Assembly (NCBI GenBank): GCA_033085395.1
Contig: JANQBS010000001.1
Span: 496,001 to 560,000, forward strand
Source of the DNA: Xanthoparmelia taractica
Taxonomy: Eukaryota; Ascomycota; Lecanoromycetes; Lecanorales; Parmeliaceae
Reading direction: 5' to 3'
Length of the DNA stretch: 64,000 nucleotides
Shown piece by piece: positions 10,600 through 22,283 of this stretch (its first letter is position 1; each line of letters opens with the position of its first letter). The position numbers and the translations under genes are program-made. The notes under the pieces were generated by a model. It was not told the origin of the DNA. It searched no databases and was given only the letters and a program-made list of their open reading frames with translations.

Positions 10600-13410
10600 A
10601 TGCACTGGCTTTTTAGTGCACTCACCGCTGGCTCGGCCCTGCTGAGTCTCCCTGTAGGAGCGTCAAAACTCACGCCCCCTGTGGTGCCGTTGACTGTCCG
10701 AACTCCGTACTTTAGTGCATGGCTGGGTGATGCGAGAGAGACGCCATGGCATAAATGGCCCATGTTCTGGACTGGAGAAGAGGTGCGGATCACCAGCGCA
10801 GCAAATCCAGCTCTCTTGCGCGTTCCCCGGACAGTTTATTGGATGGCCTTGTCATGTCAAGCTAACGTCTGTGGCTGTGTAGATAGGATTCGGAGTACTT
10901 GCTGCTGTTCCTGATAGCGGTGATGTCTACCCACTCTTGGGAAGACCCCACGATTCCCTACTCTTGCGAAAAGACGAAGGGTAAAGTAGTCGACCGTCAT
11001 TGAGCCACGGACGGAGTTGCTTATACCTTCGGTGTAGATTCAATGTTTCCTTCTGCAAATACACTGGCGCCACCTTCGATGCCTCGACGACCAATCTGAC
11101 ATATCAGATCCCGGCTCCGCGTTCTCACAAGTCGACTAAGCCTCTAGATATCGTCATCTCCTTTCTTTCGCCCATCACACCAACTTCGACCCTTCGCCAA
11201 TCTATTCCTGCTTCGTACATGACAGTGTATGTCTCGGGTGGCTTCAACGTGGATATCTATGTCGACATAAATGGTCAGTGGGCGAGCGGGGATAGAGGAA
11301 GTGAGATTATTTGGGACTTTGATCAGCAGCCACTTGGAGGCGATAAGGCGTTGAAGACCTGGAAAATCAAAAGAGCGACAGAGCAGCTGTTTTCAGAAAT
11401 CCGAGATCAGGCCGAATGGGGTACCTTGTATTTTTCTGCTCCTTCGGTAGGTCCATTCACAAGCCCATTGCCGTCCCTTCTCTGATTGACGTTGCCAGGA
11501 TGTCCGGCATGAGTCTGGGACTTCAGGACTGATTCGTCCACGGTTTGCGCGTACCGGTACTCTTCAGAATGCTATTGATGAGGACTTTCGGGGCATCATG
11601 GAAGAAGAGCCCATTTTTGCGTTCGCCAAGTCCTTCAGCTTGAACTCTTCGTCCGCCTCCAACACTCCCAAACATGACTCTGTCATGTTCACCATTGCGC
11701 ACATCCAGGACCCTGTTGTCCAGTTCGCTTCCGAGCGTGGTCTGACCTTTATGAGACCGTTATGGCTTTCTTGGTTTTCTTCGGTCGACTCTCTACTTGC
11801 ATTCCACTATTTGGATTTTCCCAATGCTGCTATGCTTGCCAGCAACTACTCCACACAGCTTGCTATAGATGCGTACGAATCTGGAGCAGAAGACTACGTT
11901 GACATTGTTGCTCTGAGCGCTCGCCAGGTTATGGGCGCAACAAGCTTCGCAGGAACTCCTGATAATCCAATCTTGTTCCTTAAAGAGATCTCATCCAACG
12001 GCAATTGTCAAACCATAGACGTCATCTTCCCAGCTTTTCCCTTCTTCTTATACACCAACCCTCGCTGGCTGGCCTACTTGCTTGAGCCTATCATCGAGCA
12101 CACTCTTAGCGGCCAATATCCCAACAAATACGCTCTGCACGATCTTGGAACCCATTTCCCGAACATGACCGGACATTCTGACGGAATGGACGAGTACATG
12201 CCACTGGAGGAATGTGGGAACATTTTGATCATGGGGTTAGCGATCGTCAATAGCCTCTACTATGATAAGAATGTTGCTGCTGGCTCGCACTGGGCGAGCC
12301 TTGGAAGTCAAAGCTTTGACGCTAACCCCACAACAAGCGCTTTCTCGTTGAATAATCTAGAGGAGCGCGAGGGTGTGTTCGGGCTCGACGACTCATGGGG
12401 CGGTTCTACGAAAGGTGTGAAGCAAGCGCAGAAGTGGGTCACGAGGACTTACAGGCTTTGGAAACAATGGACGGGTTATCTTGTCGATTTCTCTTTGGAG
12501 CCAGATCACCAGCGTAAGCCAATCTTGTTGCCGGTAGTAGACTTATCACTAATTACTCATAGTCTCTACTGATGACTTTGCCGGGCCTCTGGAGCTGCAG
12601 ACAAATCTAGCTCTCAAGGGTATCCTTGGCATCAAAGCTATGGAAAGTATTGCCAAAGTAATCGACAACAAGGAGGATGCGAAGAACTTCAAGGTTCGTA
12701 CAACCATGCTCCTTCCAGGTGAGCGCCGCTAATGAAACTTCCAGAACATCTCAGAAACCTACATCTCCCAGTGGGCAGAATTCGGAATCTCTCGCGACGG
12801 CTCCCATGCCAAACTCGCATACCACTGGTACGGTTCTTGGACGACCCTCTACAATCTCTACGCCGACGCCCTGCTCTGCTTCCACCTCGAGGGAACCTCG
12901 TTCTCCTCATCAGTCAGCACCAATGAGCGCCACGATCACCAGGAACCCTTAAAACCCGGCCCCGACACCCCCCGCTCAAACAGCACCGGCTTCGTCCCCC
13001 ACCACATCTACCAGATCCAATCGGACTGGTACCACGCCGTCCGCCAACGCTACGGCCTCCCCCTCGACAGCCGCCACCTCTACACCAAAACCGACTGGGA
13101 ATTCTTCGCCGCCGCCGTCACGAGCAAAGCCGTCCGCTCCGAGATCCTGGAAAGCGTGGCCAAGTGGCTCAATGAGACGAGCACCGATCGCCCGTTCACG
13201 GATCTCCATGAGACGGAGGGAGAGGGGGGGTTCCCCGGTGCGCATTTCATGGCCAGGCCCGTTATTGGGGGACATTTTGCGTTTTTGACGCTGGGGAAGG
13301 CGTGTGGTGGGAAGGCGATGGAGGGGTTGGCGTTTCTGGAGGGGAGCAGTCAGGGCGTAGGAAGTCCTGAATCTCAGGTCGTGATGGGGTTGGGGAATGG
13401 GGAGTTGTAA
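10600..13410 (+). CDS. gtaA: Secreted glutaminase GtaA-like
   Basis: Six exons: 10600-10782, 10883-10980, 11038-11446, 11499-12513, 12563-12693 and 12745-13410, giving 833 residues with consistent phases. The N-terminus (MHWLFSALTAGSALLSLPVG) is a signal peptide. The layout is that of fungal glutaminase A (DUF4964, DUF5127, DUF4965, DUF1793): an early 'VPLTVRTPYFSAW', a beta-rich part with 'KYTGATFDASTTNLTYQ', then an alpha-barrel-like region with 'HDLGTHFPNMTGHSDGMDEY' and 'ECGNILIMGLAIVNSLYY', and a late 'AYHWYGSWTTLYNLYADALL'. The known role is extracellular hydrolysis of L-glutamine to glutamate and ammonia. The precise substrate here is inferred from family. Several N-glycosylation sequons are present. 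The gene converges on the DUF7918 gene. Confidence 0.92.
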
Positions 13411-14017
13411 GCGTACTTTAGTCTGCAGATGACTACGAGGAGGAATGAATAAACGGGGAGAAAGAGATTGGATGAGTATGACGCATGATGCTAGCTGGAT
13501 ACAAAATTGGTTTCTCGAGTTGCATTAGCCGGGATGGGTAGAATGAGTGCATGATAACTAGATTGATAAACATGGGATGGGGGGTTTGGGTAGACAGATG
13601 CATTAGGGAGTAAGTAGGTAGAGAAAAGAAAAAAAAAAGGTCGTTATGAATAATGATGTGGGGGAGAAGTAGGACTTTGACAAGTTGGCCCAACAAAGGT
13701 GCTCGTTTGAAATGGAATGGTACAGGATGGTCTTTTTGTATCATAAGATGAGTAGGAGGAGGACGGATAGGATGGGTGAGTTGGTAGCGGATGTAGAGAT
13801 TGATGGGTATCTTGCTCATTGGTATGCATTTTTAGGAGCGGACCATTCAATAGCTCTATATCATTGAAAGCATATGCTCCATCCATCCCAGCAGCTTCTG
13901 AGCACACATCCCATTACAAACAAAGCCTCCAACATCTACCTTGCTCGTATAGCAAATCCCTGAGATAATAGTACACCAGCAGCATTCCAAACCCCCGCCT
14001 TCCCCCCAGAACCCCCC
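13411..14017. other. Convergent 3' intergenic region
   Basis: About 600 bp between the stops of two convergent genes. It includes an A-run near 13626. Open frames on both strands lack coding character. Confidence 0.5.
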
Positions 14018-15872
14018 TCACAGCTCCTCCCACAAATTCCTCTTCCTCTCTCTCCTCTTCCGCTCTTCAGGCTTCTTGTCACTATTCTCTCCCTCCCCCT
14101 CCTCCTCACCCCTTCTCTTCTCCTTTTCTCCCCTCTTCTTCTTCTTCTTCTGCTTCTTCTCCTTCTCCCTATTCCCACCACCACACTTACCCCCCGGCTT
14201 CCCGCTCCCTTCGCTCCCAGACCCAATACTCACACTCTCACCCGTCTCTGCATCCGTCCGCTCGCTTCCGCTGAGCCCTCTTTCTTCACCAGCAGCACCA
14301 TCCGCAGCACCAGCTTCCCGCCGCCGTCTATTTTTCGCACTGTTGACTACATTCATCAAAACGCCCATACTGCCCGTACCGCTCCTCTTCCCACTCGCAC
14401 CAAGACTCGCTGCTCTATGCTGCGATCTTTGCAGGGTTATTGCGGTGGCGGGGGCGCCTGATGATGGCTCCTCCTGGGTGGATTCGGCCGGGTTACTGAG
14501 TTGGAAGGAGGAAGGATCCGGGTCTGGGAGGCGGTGGCGGATTAGGGAGGCGAAGGATTCTTTGGAGGCGAGGGTGTTGAGGTCGCGGGTTGTGGGGGGG
14601 ATGATGTTGGGGAGTTGGGAGAGTTTTGGGGGTGTGGATGTTGGGGGTGGGGTTGGGGGGCGGGGGAGGAAGAAGGGGATTTTGAGGGGGGATGATGCTT
14701 CGGGGGAGTCTGTCGTGCTTTGGGATGCTGTGTCGTTGGACGTGGCTTTTGGCGGGGTTGCTTTTATGGTGGTTTTGCTGGGTTGAGGGTCTTTGGGCGA
14801 GGATTCGTTTGGGTCGGTGGCTGTCACTGCTTCGACGGTGCTACTGTTCTTGGGATCTTCGGCCACGTGTGAGACATCGTTCGTAGCAGTACTTTCGGAT
14901 GAAGCTGATATAGAACTGTAAGATTCGAGCGTGTTACTGCTATCCCGTGGGGACAGTGGTCGTTCTGCGATGGCGGCGACGTTCTGCTGCGACCTGACAG
15001 GCGAGGAGTCAATGCTGGTTACAGATGACGATTCGCTTTGGTAAGGCGATATGACTCCCAGCGCTTCAAGCTGTTCTGCTACCTGTTAGCCTGTGAAGGG
15101 AATGAGTAAGAAGGTCAGCTTACCCCAGCTGCGGTAATAGTAACGAAAAGTAGCGAATGGGACGTCCAGAGGATCGAGTAGTGCATATCTGTAGTAACGT
15201 TGAGGATGTTTGTCTGGGAGTGCTCCTGCATTGACAAGACTGACCCGACGGAAGCCACGTCAGTCTTCGTCTGGTCGCAATGGAGAATGGCCGAAGCACT
15301 TACTTGATGCCACCTGCTGCTTGCTGCTGGGTAGACCTTTTCCTGCCGAGGTTCGGGGAGATACCAGTACTTTGGAGTGTTCTAACCTCTGGTTTGAACC
15401 TCTTCCTTGCCTTCGATCGAAACACTTTGATCTCCATGACATCACTCAAGTTATCCAGAGCAAGATGGTCAAGAGCAGTAACTTCCGGACTAAAGCAGAG
15501 AACTCTTCGCTCCAAGGTAGCACCCTTAGTGAGGCTAGAGGTACGACCTGGCTTGAAGAGGCCGAACATAGTCTTCCCTCGGTAGTCATCGTCTTCGCCA
15601 CAACCCCAGCTGACAACTGGGTTGCCGTTGAGGTAGAGCTTGAAGTAATAGAGCAACTTGGGCGGATGAGGGGGCGAGATGCTGTAAGAAAGCCAGAATT
15701 GGGAGGACGGGTATGTTGGGACGTACACAGAAACCAGTGAGTGATCTGGATTGATGAGCGTCGGCGCATTGGAGAAGGGATCGGTAGGTGTAGTCGGCGG
15801 TGCAAATTCGGGAATCGTCAGGATATCAAATTGCGAGATGAGGGAGATAGTGATGCTTCGGTATGTGGGCAT
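14018..15872 (-). CDS. DUF7918-family protein
   Basis: Exons on the minus strand: 15304-15872, 15124-15239 and 14018-15078, giving 581 residues. The start 'MPTYRSITISLISQFDI' and the blocks 'PSSQFWLSYSISPP', 'YYFKLYLNGNPVVSWGCGE' and 'GKTMFGLF' match a widespread fungal domain now called DUF7918. Splicing restores 'KHPQRYYRYALLDPLDVPFA' and 'TFRYYYRSWAEQLEALGVI', which also belong to it. The C-terminal half is Ser/Thr/Pro-rich and ends in a strongly basic tail with runs such as EKEKKQKKKKKRGEKEK. No enzymatic motif is visible and the family function is unknown to me. The second intron is only 45 nt (15079-15123). Confidence 0.85.
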
Positions 15873-16312
15873 CTTGGTGGTTGGGTAGATGTGTGATTGT
15901 TTGTTGTTTGCACAACAATGCCGCTATTTTGGGAGAAATGGCCGTCCATGCAAATATTTTCCTTAACACTATTGCATTGAGATACAAACGCTGCCCTTGT
16001 GAAGTCAGTTTATCAGATCCTCAAATCAACACAATGGTCCAGCACTCTTTGATCATACATGCATTGCTTGGCCTCATTAGCAATTGAGATATTGAATCTC
16101 GAGCAGGGCTTAAGACCATGCCTTTCAAGGTCAAAGGCCAGAATGTCTCTCGGCATTTCTCGTTGTTCATTGAATTAACGAGAGTTGAATGTGGCCAACC
16201 AAGCAAGGCCGAAGCCTGAGTTAGATATTTGCAGCCTCACGAGAATTTGGCGCCGACCTTCAAGATGGAATTCATAACCACCTTCGTCTGCATCTGAAGC
16301 ACACGCAAGTCT
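15873..16312. other. Intergenic region
   Basis: About 440 bp between the DUF7918 gene's start and the Med10 stop. Nothing recognisable. Confidence 0.5.
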
Positions 16313-16879
16313 TCACACGCTCCCATTCTGCCTCACCACCTCCCCCATTACCGCACCACTCCCAGCCAGTATCCTCTCCACATCCCCTTTACACTCCGGG
16401 ATTGCCTTGATCATCTCCTCGGCAAGCACGTCTCTGAAGCCGGCAAACGCCTCACTCTTCCCCTTCAAGTACTGGTTACTCCTCTGCACAGCTTCCACAA
16501 GCTCTCGCGTATAGATATCGGGATTGCGACCTTGGTCGATATAGTCTATGATTTCTGGAGGGAGACTTATTGGCAGGGCGGAAGATGAGGTCGAGAGGGC
16601 TGAGAGAGAGCTGGCGAGTTGTTGTCTGTACGTTTGCGAAAGGAAGGGAAAATCAGCGACAACGTCTGGAGTACACGGGAGGGCAACGGTGGCATACATT
16701 TTGCGAACGAGCTGCTGCTGGGTTTCGGGACCCAGGTAGCCGTGCACGGCAGATTGGATCTCGAAGAGGTTCTGAATCACATCTTTGAGGCGGTCTACAG
16801 AATACTATTAGTCTAATATTTCTTTGGGAATGAAGGCTCGGAGCGTACCATCAATCGAGTCGTCTGGCATTGGAGCCAT
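16313..16879 (-). CDS. MED10: Mediator complex subunit 10
   Basis: Two exons: 16849-16879 and 16313-16794 (minus), giving 170 residues. Splicing joins 'MAPMPDDSID' to 'DRLKDVIQNLFEIQSAVHGY', the conserved N-terminal Med10 (Nut2) helix. The motif 'HGYLGPETQQQLVRKM', then 'IPLE'-like 'ISLPPEIIDYIDQGRNPDIY' and 'TRELVEAVQRSNQYLKGK', are the rest of the Med10 signature. The family sits in the middle module of Mediator, which bridges activators and RNA polymerase II in the nucleus. The C-terminus continues about 40 residues past the core as a helical extension. The length is normal for a filamentous fungus. Confidence 0.93.
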
Positions 16880-17640
16880 ATAGAATGTTAAACAAGCGTT
16901 GCGCAACGCCGGATATAAGTTGACGGCTTTGGCCTAGCGGCTTTGCTCCTTAAACACCTCCTAAGATATTACTTTACCACTTTACGCATCTTGAATTGTG
17001 AATTTCAATCCCATAATCAAGTCTCCAAAATAAAACCTCTATTGGTGTCTAGCTTTAGGTTATCAATTTTTCCTTAAAAGTGTCTTGAAGCCTTACGGAG
17101 GGACATAAGTCCTGGACGCCAAGGCTTCTACGCCAAGATCTCCCGGAAAGGATGCCTAGACGATACGCTTATATCTGTTTCGGAACTGTGCCCAAGGTCC
17201 CTATAAGCGCCCCTAAGGACAGATTCTAGGGTCTTTCACTGCGAGGCTCTCTTCCGAACATAGGGTTAGGGCTTTACTAGCGCTGTCCAGGGACTTGTGG
17301 TGTCTCCCTCCGTAGATAACCCGCTATTCGCTCGCCCCTCATAGGCCCGTGGTAAAGAGTCCCTTTCCTGGGGCGGTGCTATGTGGTGAACCTTTCTGTT
17401 TTCCTTTTCAAGTCGTCTATTGATTTTTCATTGGTAGTAAATCAATTTTTTCTCTGGTCTTTTCGTGCCATACACGTTAGTGCAGGGACGAGTAACAGTA
17501 ACGCACGGTACAAATGCTGGCGGTACCTTAAGACTACACTCGTTAGGTTCATACAATGAGTACGTAACCCTATGTACGACGGCTCCTCTAATCTATCTTT
17601 ACATGTGGAACATCCAAATCCACAACACGACACTCAAACC
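16880..17640. other. Intergenic region with possible repeat relic
   Basis: About 760 bp. From about 16930 to 17400 the sequence is pyrimidine-rich on the plus strand and lacks open frames on both strands. It differs from the flanking intergenic DNA in texture, with many CCCTA/TAGGG-like words. It may be a relic of a repeated element, but I see neither terminal inverted repeats nor coding remains. Confidence 0.3.
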
Positions 17641-20600
17641 CTAAACATCCCTGATCCTCGCCTCCCTGCCGTTCCCCTGCCCGCTTGAACTTCCAGGCCG
17701 ACTGTCAATCTCCATCTCTACCATTTCCAGCCCGTAGAGGTCAGGGTAGCGTTTACTGAAATTCAATTCCCAGTCCTCGTCGGCTCCATCCAGCGGGGCT
17801 GTTTCTGGAAGAGACTGTTGGTGTTGCAGTCGTGAAGGCAATGGCTTTTTGGCGACGAGAGAAGGGGGTTTAGCTGGTGACGGTGGTCTGTCGCCCGTCC
17901 GGAGGATTTGGGGTTTTGGTTGCGGCTTAGGGGGCTCAACGGGGCGGGTGAATGGCTGTTCGGTCGGAGGGGCACTATGACGGGGAGGGTTCTGCAGTGG
18001 CGGTGGCCGATTTGACAAGGATAGATTGGCTCGGCCGACATTTTGAGGCTTTTCAGGCATGAGTTTCGATGTTGGTCGCGTTTGGGAGCTAAAGTCATTT
18101 GATGGCTGCATTGGTATCTGGCGCGAGGTGGTTCGAGGAGGATGATTGGGCTGAGCTTGCTGTATTGGCTGCTCGTCTGATGAACTTGTGAAGCGGCCAT
18201 ACCCTGATGCAGTCTTTGTTGGTGATGGCGAACCTCTGCCACTCTCGTCAAGCAGCGACTGGACTTTGCTTTGAATAGACGCCGCCTTGTTGTTTAATCC
18301 GGCCGGCCGCCGTTTGACATCGTCACCGCCTTCAGCAAGACGTTGTCGGTAAGCAGCAGCTGCATCAGCGACACGTTTTTCCTCTTGAGACAGTCGGCGC
18401 CGCTCGAGTTCTCGCCGCATCTCTGGCGGGATCTCTTCAGACTCTTCAAAAGCGTGTCCATCGTCGCTCCTACCGTCTGTTGCCTCAGAGCCTGCGATCG
18501 GGGTGAGATCATTTCCACGAACAGGTGAACGGCTTGAGTTTCGTTGCTCCGGAGCCCCAATATTAGTCTCAAAGCGCCGGAAAGCCTCTCCAAATCGACC
18601 GGCAAGGAGCGATTTGGTCCCTGATAACGATACTGAAGGCATGCTAGCCCTCTTTATGTGCCTCGATCCGCTACTGATACGTTTCTCCTTCCGTTTTGAA
18701 GCATCCTCCTCCTCCATTGCCTTGAGAAAGTCCACGTTGGAGTCTATTTTGATTGCTTCCTCTCCATCATCAACCTCTCCTGTCAAGGTAGAAGTCAGAA
18801 GAGGAGCATTGACTGATTGATTGTTTGGTTCTTCAAGTTTAGACCTCTCCCGAGATAGTCTACGTAAGAGATTTGGCTTTGACGGTGTCTGAACGCTCGA
18901 TGGCCTCGCTTTTGAATTTGCAGACTTGGACCTCTGGACTGTGACATCCACGCCATCAAGGTACGCGGAGCGATGACTTATTTCAAGTGATGGCTGGTAA
19001 GCTTTTGAGGACTCTTCATTCAAGATTTGGGACTTGGATCTGTGGCCAAGGAAGTTCGGCCGGTTTTGACCCACAACATCACCGTGAGAGGAAGCGGCTT
19101 CCGCCTCTAATACATCAGATGCTCTTGGCTGGCTTGAGGACCGGTGGGTTGGAGAAGAAGGGGGAAAGTGAAACGGTGGACGATTGGAGTTGACGGTGTT
19201 CTGCAGAGTAGGGGAAGGTGGAGATGGCGATGTCATGGTACCAGTAGACACCATTGTAGGTCTGTGAGGAGCCGAATCTTGGCGTTTGGGAAAATGAATG
19301 GCTTTCGACTTGGACGTGTCATCAACCACAGATTTTGGCTTTACCTCGAGACTTAAAGTATGTGCGGGAGGTTTTGACGGCGTTTGGGTGGGAGTTTTAG
19401 TGCTTGCTTTGGGCTGAGCAAAGGCATCGTCTGCTAGCGCATCGGTCACGCGTTGACTGATGTCTTTCGGGGGCTTGTTCTTTGCTTCGGGATCAAAGGC
19501 AAATTTGCTTCCTGAGTCATGAAGCAATGAGAACTCGTCTAGAGGAGGGAATCGGACTGAAGGGTCATCCAAGGGTAGCGAGTCGGCTGCTGTGGTTGGA
19601 GCCGTATCGAGAGCAACAAAAGGATCGCTTAAGACCGCTCTCAAGGGAGATGGACTTGGTTTAGGTTTGTGATCCGCACCAGCTTTGGTCGGCCTCCCGC
19701 GGCGCATTGGAGTGATGTCCGGTATGGTTTGTTTCTCTTCAATGATAGGCGCTTTGTATGCGCCCACCATGGGTGGTGAAGTAACGTGTGAATCAGGGTA
19801 CGATAGACGTTGGTTCCTTCGAGCCTCCGACTGTGTCCGGCTAGAGTATATCTGGAACTGTCAGCCATGATTTTAGGTAGGAGAGTTAGAGGCGCTTACA
19901 TCTTTGATTGGAATATCTGTGCCCCGTATTAGGCACACTTCGCGTATGACTTGATATATGTTAGGCCGCTGTTGCGGATTTTCTCTGAGCATTTGAGCTA
20001 GAACAAATTAGCGGTATACTGCGTCTGCAGAAAGAGCCTCCGTACCTATCAGCTTCTTGATTTGATCCGAAAATGGAGGGTACCCTGGGAACTTGAAGCT
20101 CGCGTTGAGTATCGCCATTTGCCCCTGTTCCTCGAATGGTGTCTTGTAGTAGCAGAGCTTGTATAGCAAAACTCCAAGCGCCCAGATATCACTCTTCTCG
20201 TCTATGGGCTGCTTCCGGTAGACATCGATCATTTCAGGGCTTCGATATTGTAACGTGGTATTTTTCTGTACGTCCTCCTCAATCAACCTACCCTCGACCG
20301 CGTTTGTAGCAGCCGGCCTTGGAGGAGCAGTTGACCCAAAGTCACAGAGCTTGTAATGCCGCGTTGAGCCGGATATCGTGATGAGGACATTTTCCACCTT
20401 CAGGTCTCGATGCAAAAGAGGCGGCTTAAGATAATGCATGCATGCCACACCAAGGGCAACATCAGAGAAAATCTTTAGGACCTCGGGCTCGGTGAGGCGA
20501 TTTTGCAAGCGAGTATTCATGAAGTCGATCAGTCCTCCGCCATTGCAATATTCCATAAGCAGAAACACTTCGTAGCCCCCTCCCTTTAATTGCGAAGCGT

Positions 20601-20949
20601 GAGAATCAATGTAGTTGACGATTTGACGGCGCCCCTTCAGCTTCTTCATCGTTTCCACCTCTGTTCTCATACTGGCCAAAGCCTCCTTGTCAGGTACAGC
20701 GACTCTTTTAAGGACGGCGCCATCATCTCCATTCACAGCTTTCGGTAGCCGTACGAGGTAGACATGGGCGAAACCTCCTTCAGACAGGTATTTCTCTATC
20801 ACCACTCTGTGCCCGCCCACTTGGACTTTCGTACCTGGTACGAAGGTCCCACTCGGTATGGTGGGACCTGCAATGGCTGCAGGAGCTGCAGCATACACTG
20901 GCTGGCGAATAGGGGGGGCAAATTGTGGAGGGTTAAAGACCGTAGACAT
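17641..20949 (-). CDS. Ark/Prk-family serine/threonine kinase
   Basis: Exons 20046-20949, 19900-19997 and 17641-19851 (minus), giving 1070 residues. The kinase domain covers about residues 45-330. It has the glycine loop 'LSEGGFAHVY' (55-64), catalytic Lys81, 'HRDLKVEN' (180-187), 'DFG' (203-205), and 'SPE' in place of APE (237-239). The sequence 'FGSTAPP' after DFG and the early 'GTKVQVGGHRVVIEKYLSEG' mark the Ark1/Prk1/AAK1 (NAK) family. These kinases phosphorylate endocytic adaptors and control actin patches. The long C-terminal region is Ser/Pro-rich and disordered, with proline clusters that could bind SH3 domains, and ends with a conserved-looking acidic patch 'DEDWELNFSKRYPDLYG'. The endocytic role is inferred from family. 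Divergent from the Mot1 gene. Confidence 0.92.
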
Positions 20950-22283
20950 GGTGGGGGGAGGGCAGATCGCCAGGCGTCGTGCTGGCGCAGAGATTGGATT
21001 ACTACCGGGTCGTCATTGGGACGGGTGTGTGCCTCGATTTTGTGACCAATTCGAGAATAGAACACAAGGAGGCTATTCACGCGCAAGGCCAGGTATGGTG
21101 TATCACTGGCCGCAGGCAGCGTTGAGGATCTCGCGGCTGTGTCTCGATACCTTATGCCAAGAAATCCACCCAAGCGATTTGGGTTAGAGCCAATCCTGTA
21201 TCACAATCCATCATGCCCAGCCTTGACATCTACACACCACGGTGAGCACACTGTAGAGGTGACTTGTGGTTCTTAATTGGAATGGACTCGACCTATGAGG
21301 TATTTTTTTAAAAAACCCCCTAATCTACTGGTATACGTGGTCTAAAATCCTACGCGGGACGGGTCTCCCCTGATAAAAGTAGAGACAGATATGCAAAAGG
21401 GGGACAAGGCGGTCACAGGTCTCATGATCAATTTTTGGCTTATATGCAGCAGCACTCACTCCTGGTCCGGGCAAAGCGAATCTCACAGGGGCGGCGAGAA
21501 GATATTGTGTAGGCTCTGGAGTAATTTGATCTTGACTCCCGGCCTGTTCTTCTGCAACCGTGTGTAGTCAACATGATATATGCATGCTCAAAGCAAACCA
21601 GACAGATTTGGATTCGGAGGAAGTGCTATGACAGTTGTGGAATATTCCGGAGAGGACGTAAAGGCAGTGAAGGTCAATGAATCAAGCGCTCATTCTGATA
21701 TGTATCAACGTACTCCAAGTCGGGTGATGGATGGGCGTAGCCTAGAGTCTTGTTAATGGGTTCATAATGGGCTATGAGGTTTTAAGGATAGGTGGTGTTT
21801 GATAATAAAAGATGGTGTTTGATGAATGGCAGGCTGGATGATTAGAAAGATTGACACAGCCCCTATTTTTCTTTCCCAGTTGAAGAGCCACTTGGCGCTA
21901 TCGACGCAAGCGCTTAGTGCCGCTTCAAAATCATGCCACACAGCGGGTACTTAATAAGGTCCCCCCCGCCAAAATCCCAAAGCCCGGAAAGCAGCGTCTT
22001 GTTCAGCCTTACGGGACAAATTCATCGAACCACTCAAAAAGCACACCAACATCCAACGACTGCTGCAAGACGTCTTTTGAAACTCTCGGTTCCGCTGAAT
22101 TCAATGAGATGCATCAAGTAATATAAATGCATTATGCGGCTACATCATGTTAAAGACATTGATTCCACGAGTTCAAACATTCGAAGCTTTAATATCGCCA
22201 CCTAACAATTGACAGTGAACCACAAAACAGTTAGAGGAAAGATAGGTCCAAAAAGCAAAGGAGCAAGGATTCCCAGAAAAGCT
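20950..22283. other. Divergent promoter region, kinase/Mot1
   Basis: About 1.3 kb shared by the 5' ends of the kinase and Mot1 genes. Open frames in it, for example near 20860-21190, are shadows or chance. There is a T-run/A-run pair near 21303-21313. No RNA gene seen. Confidence 0.5.
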
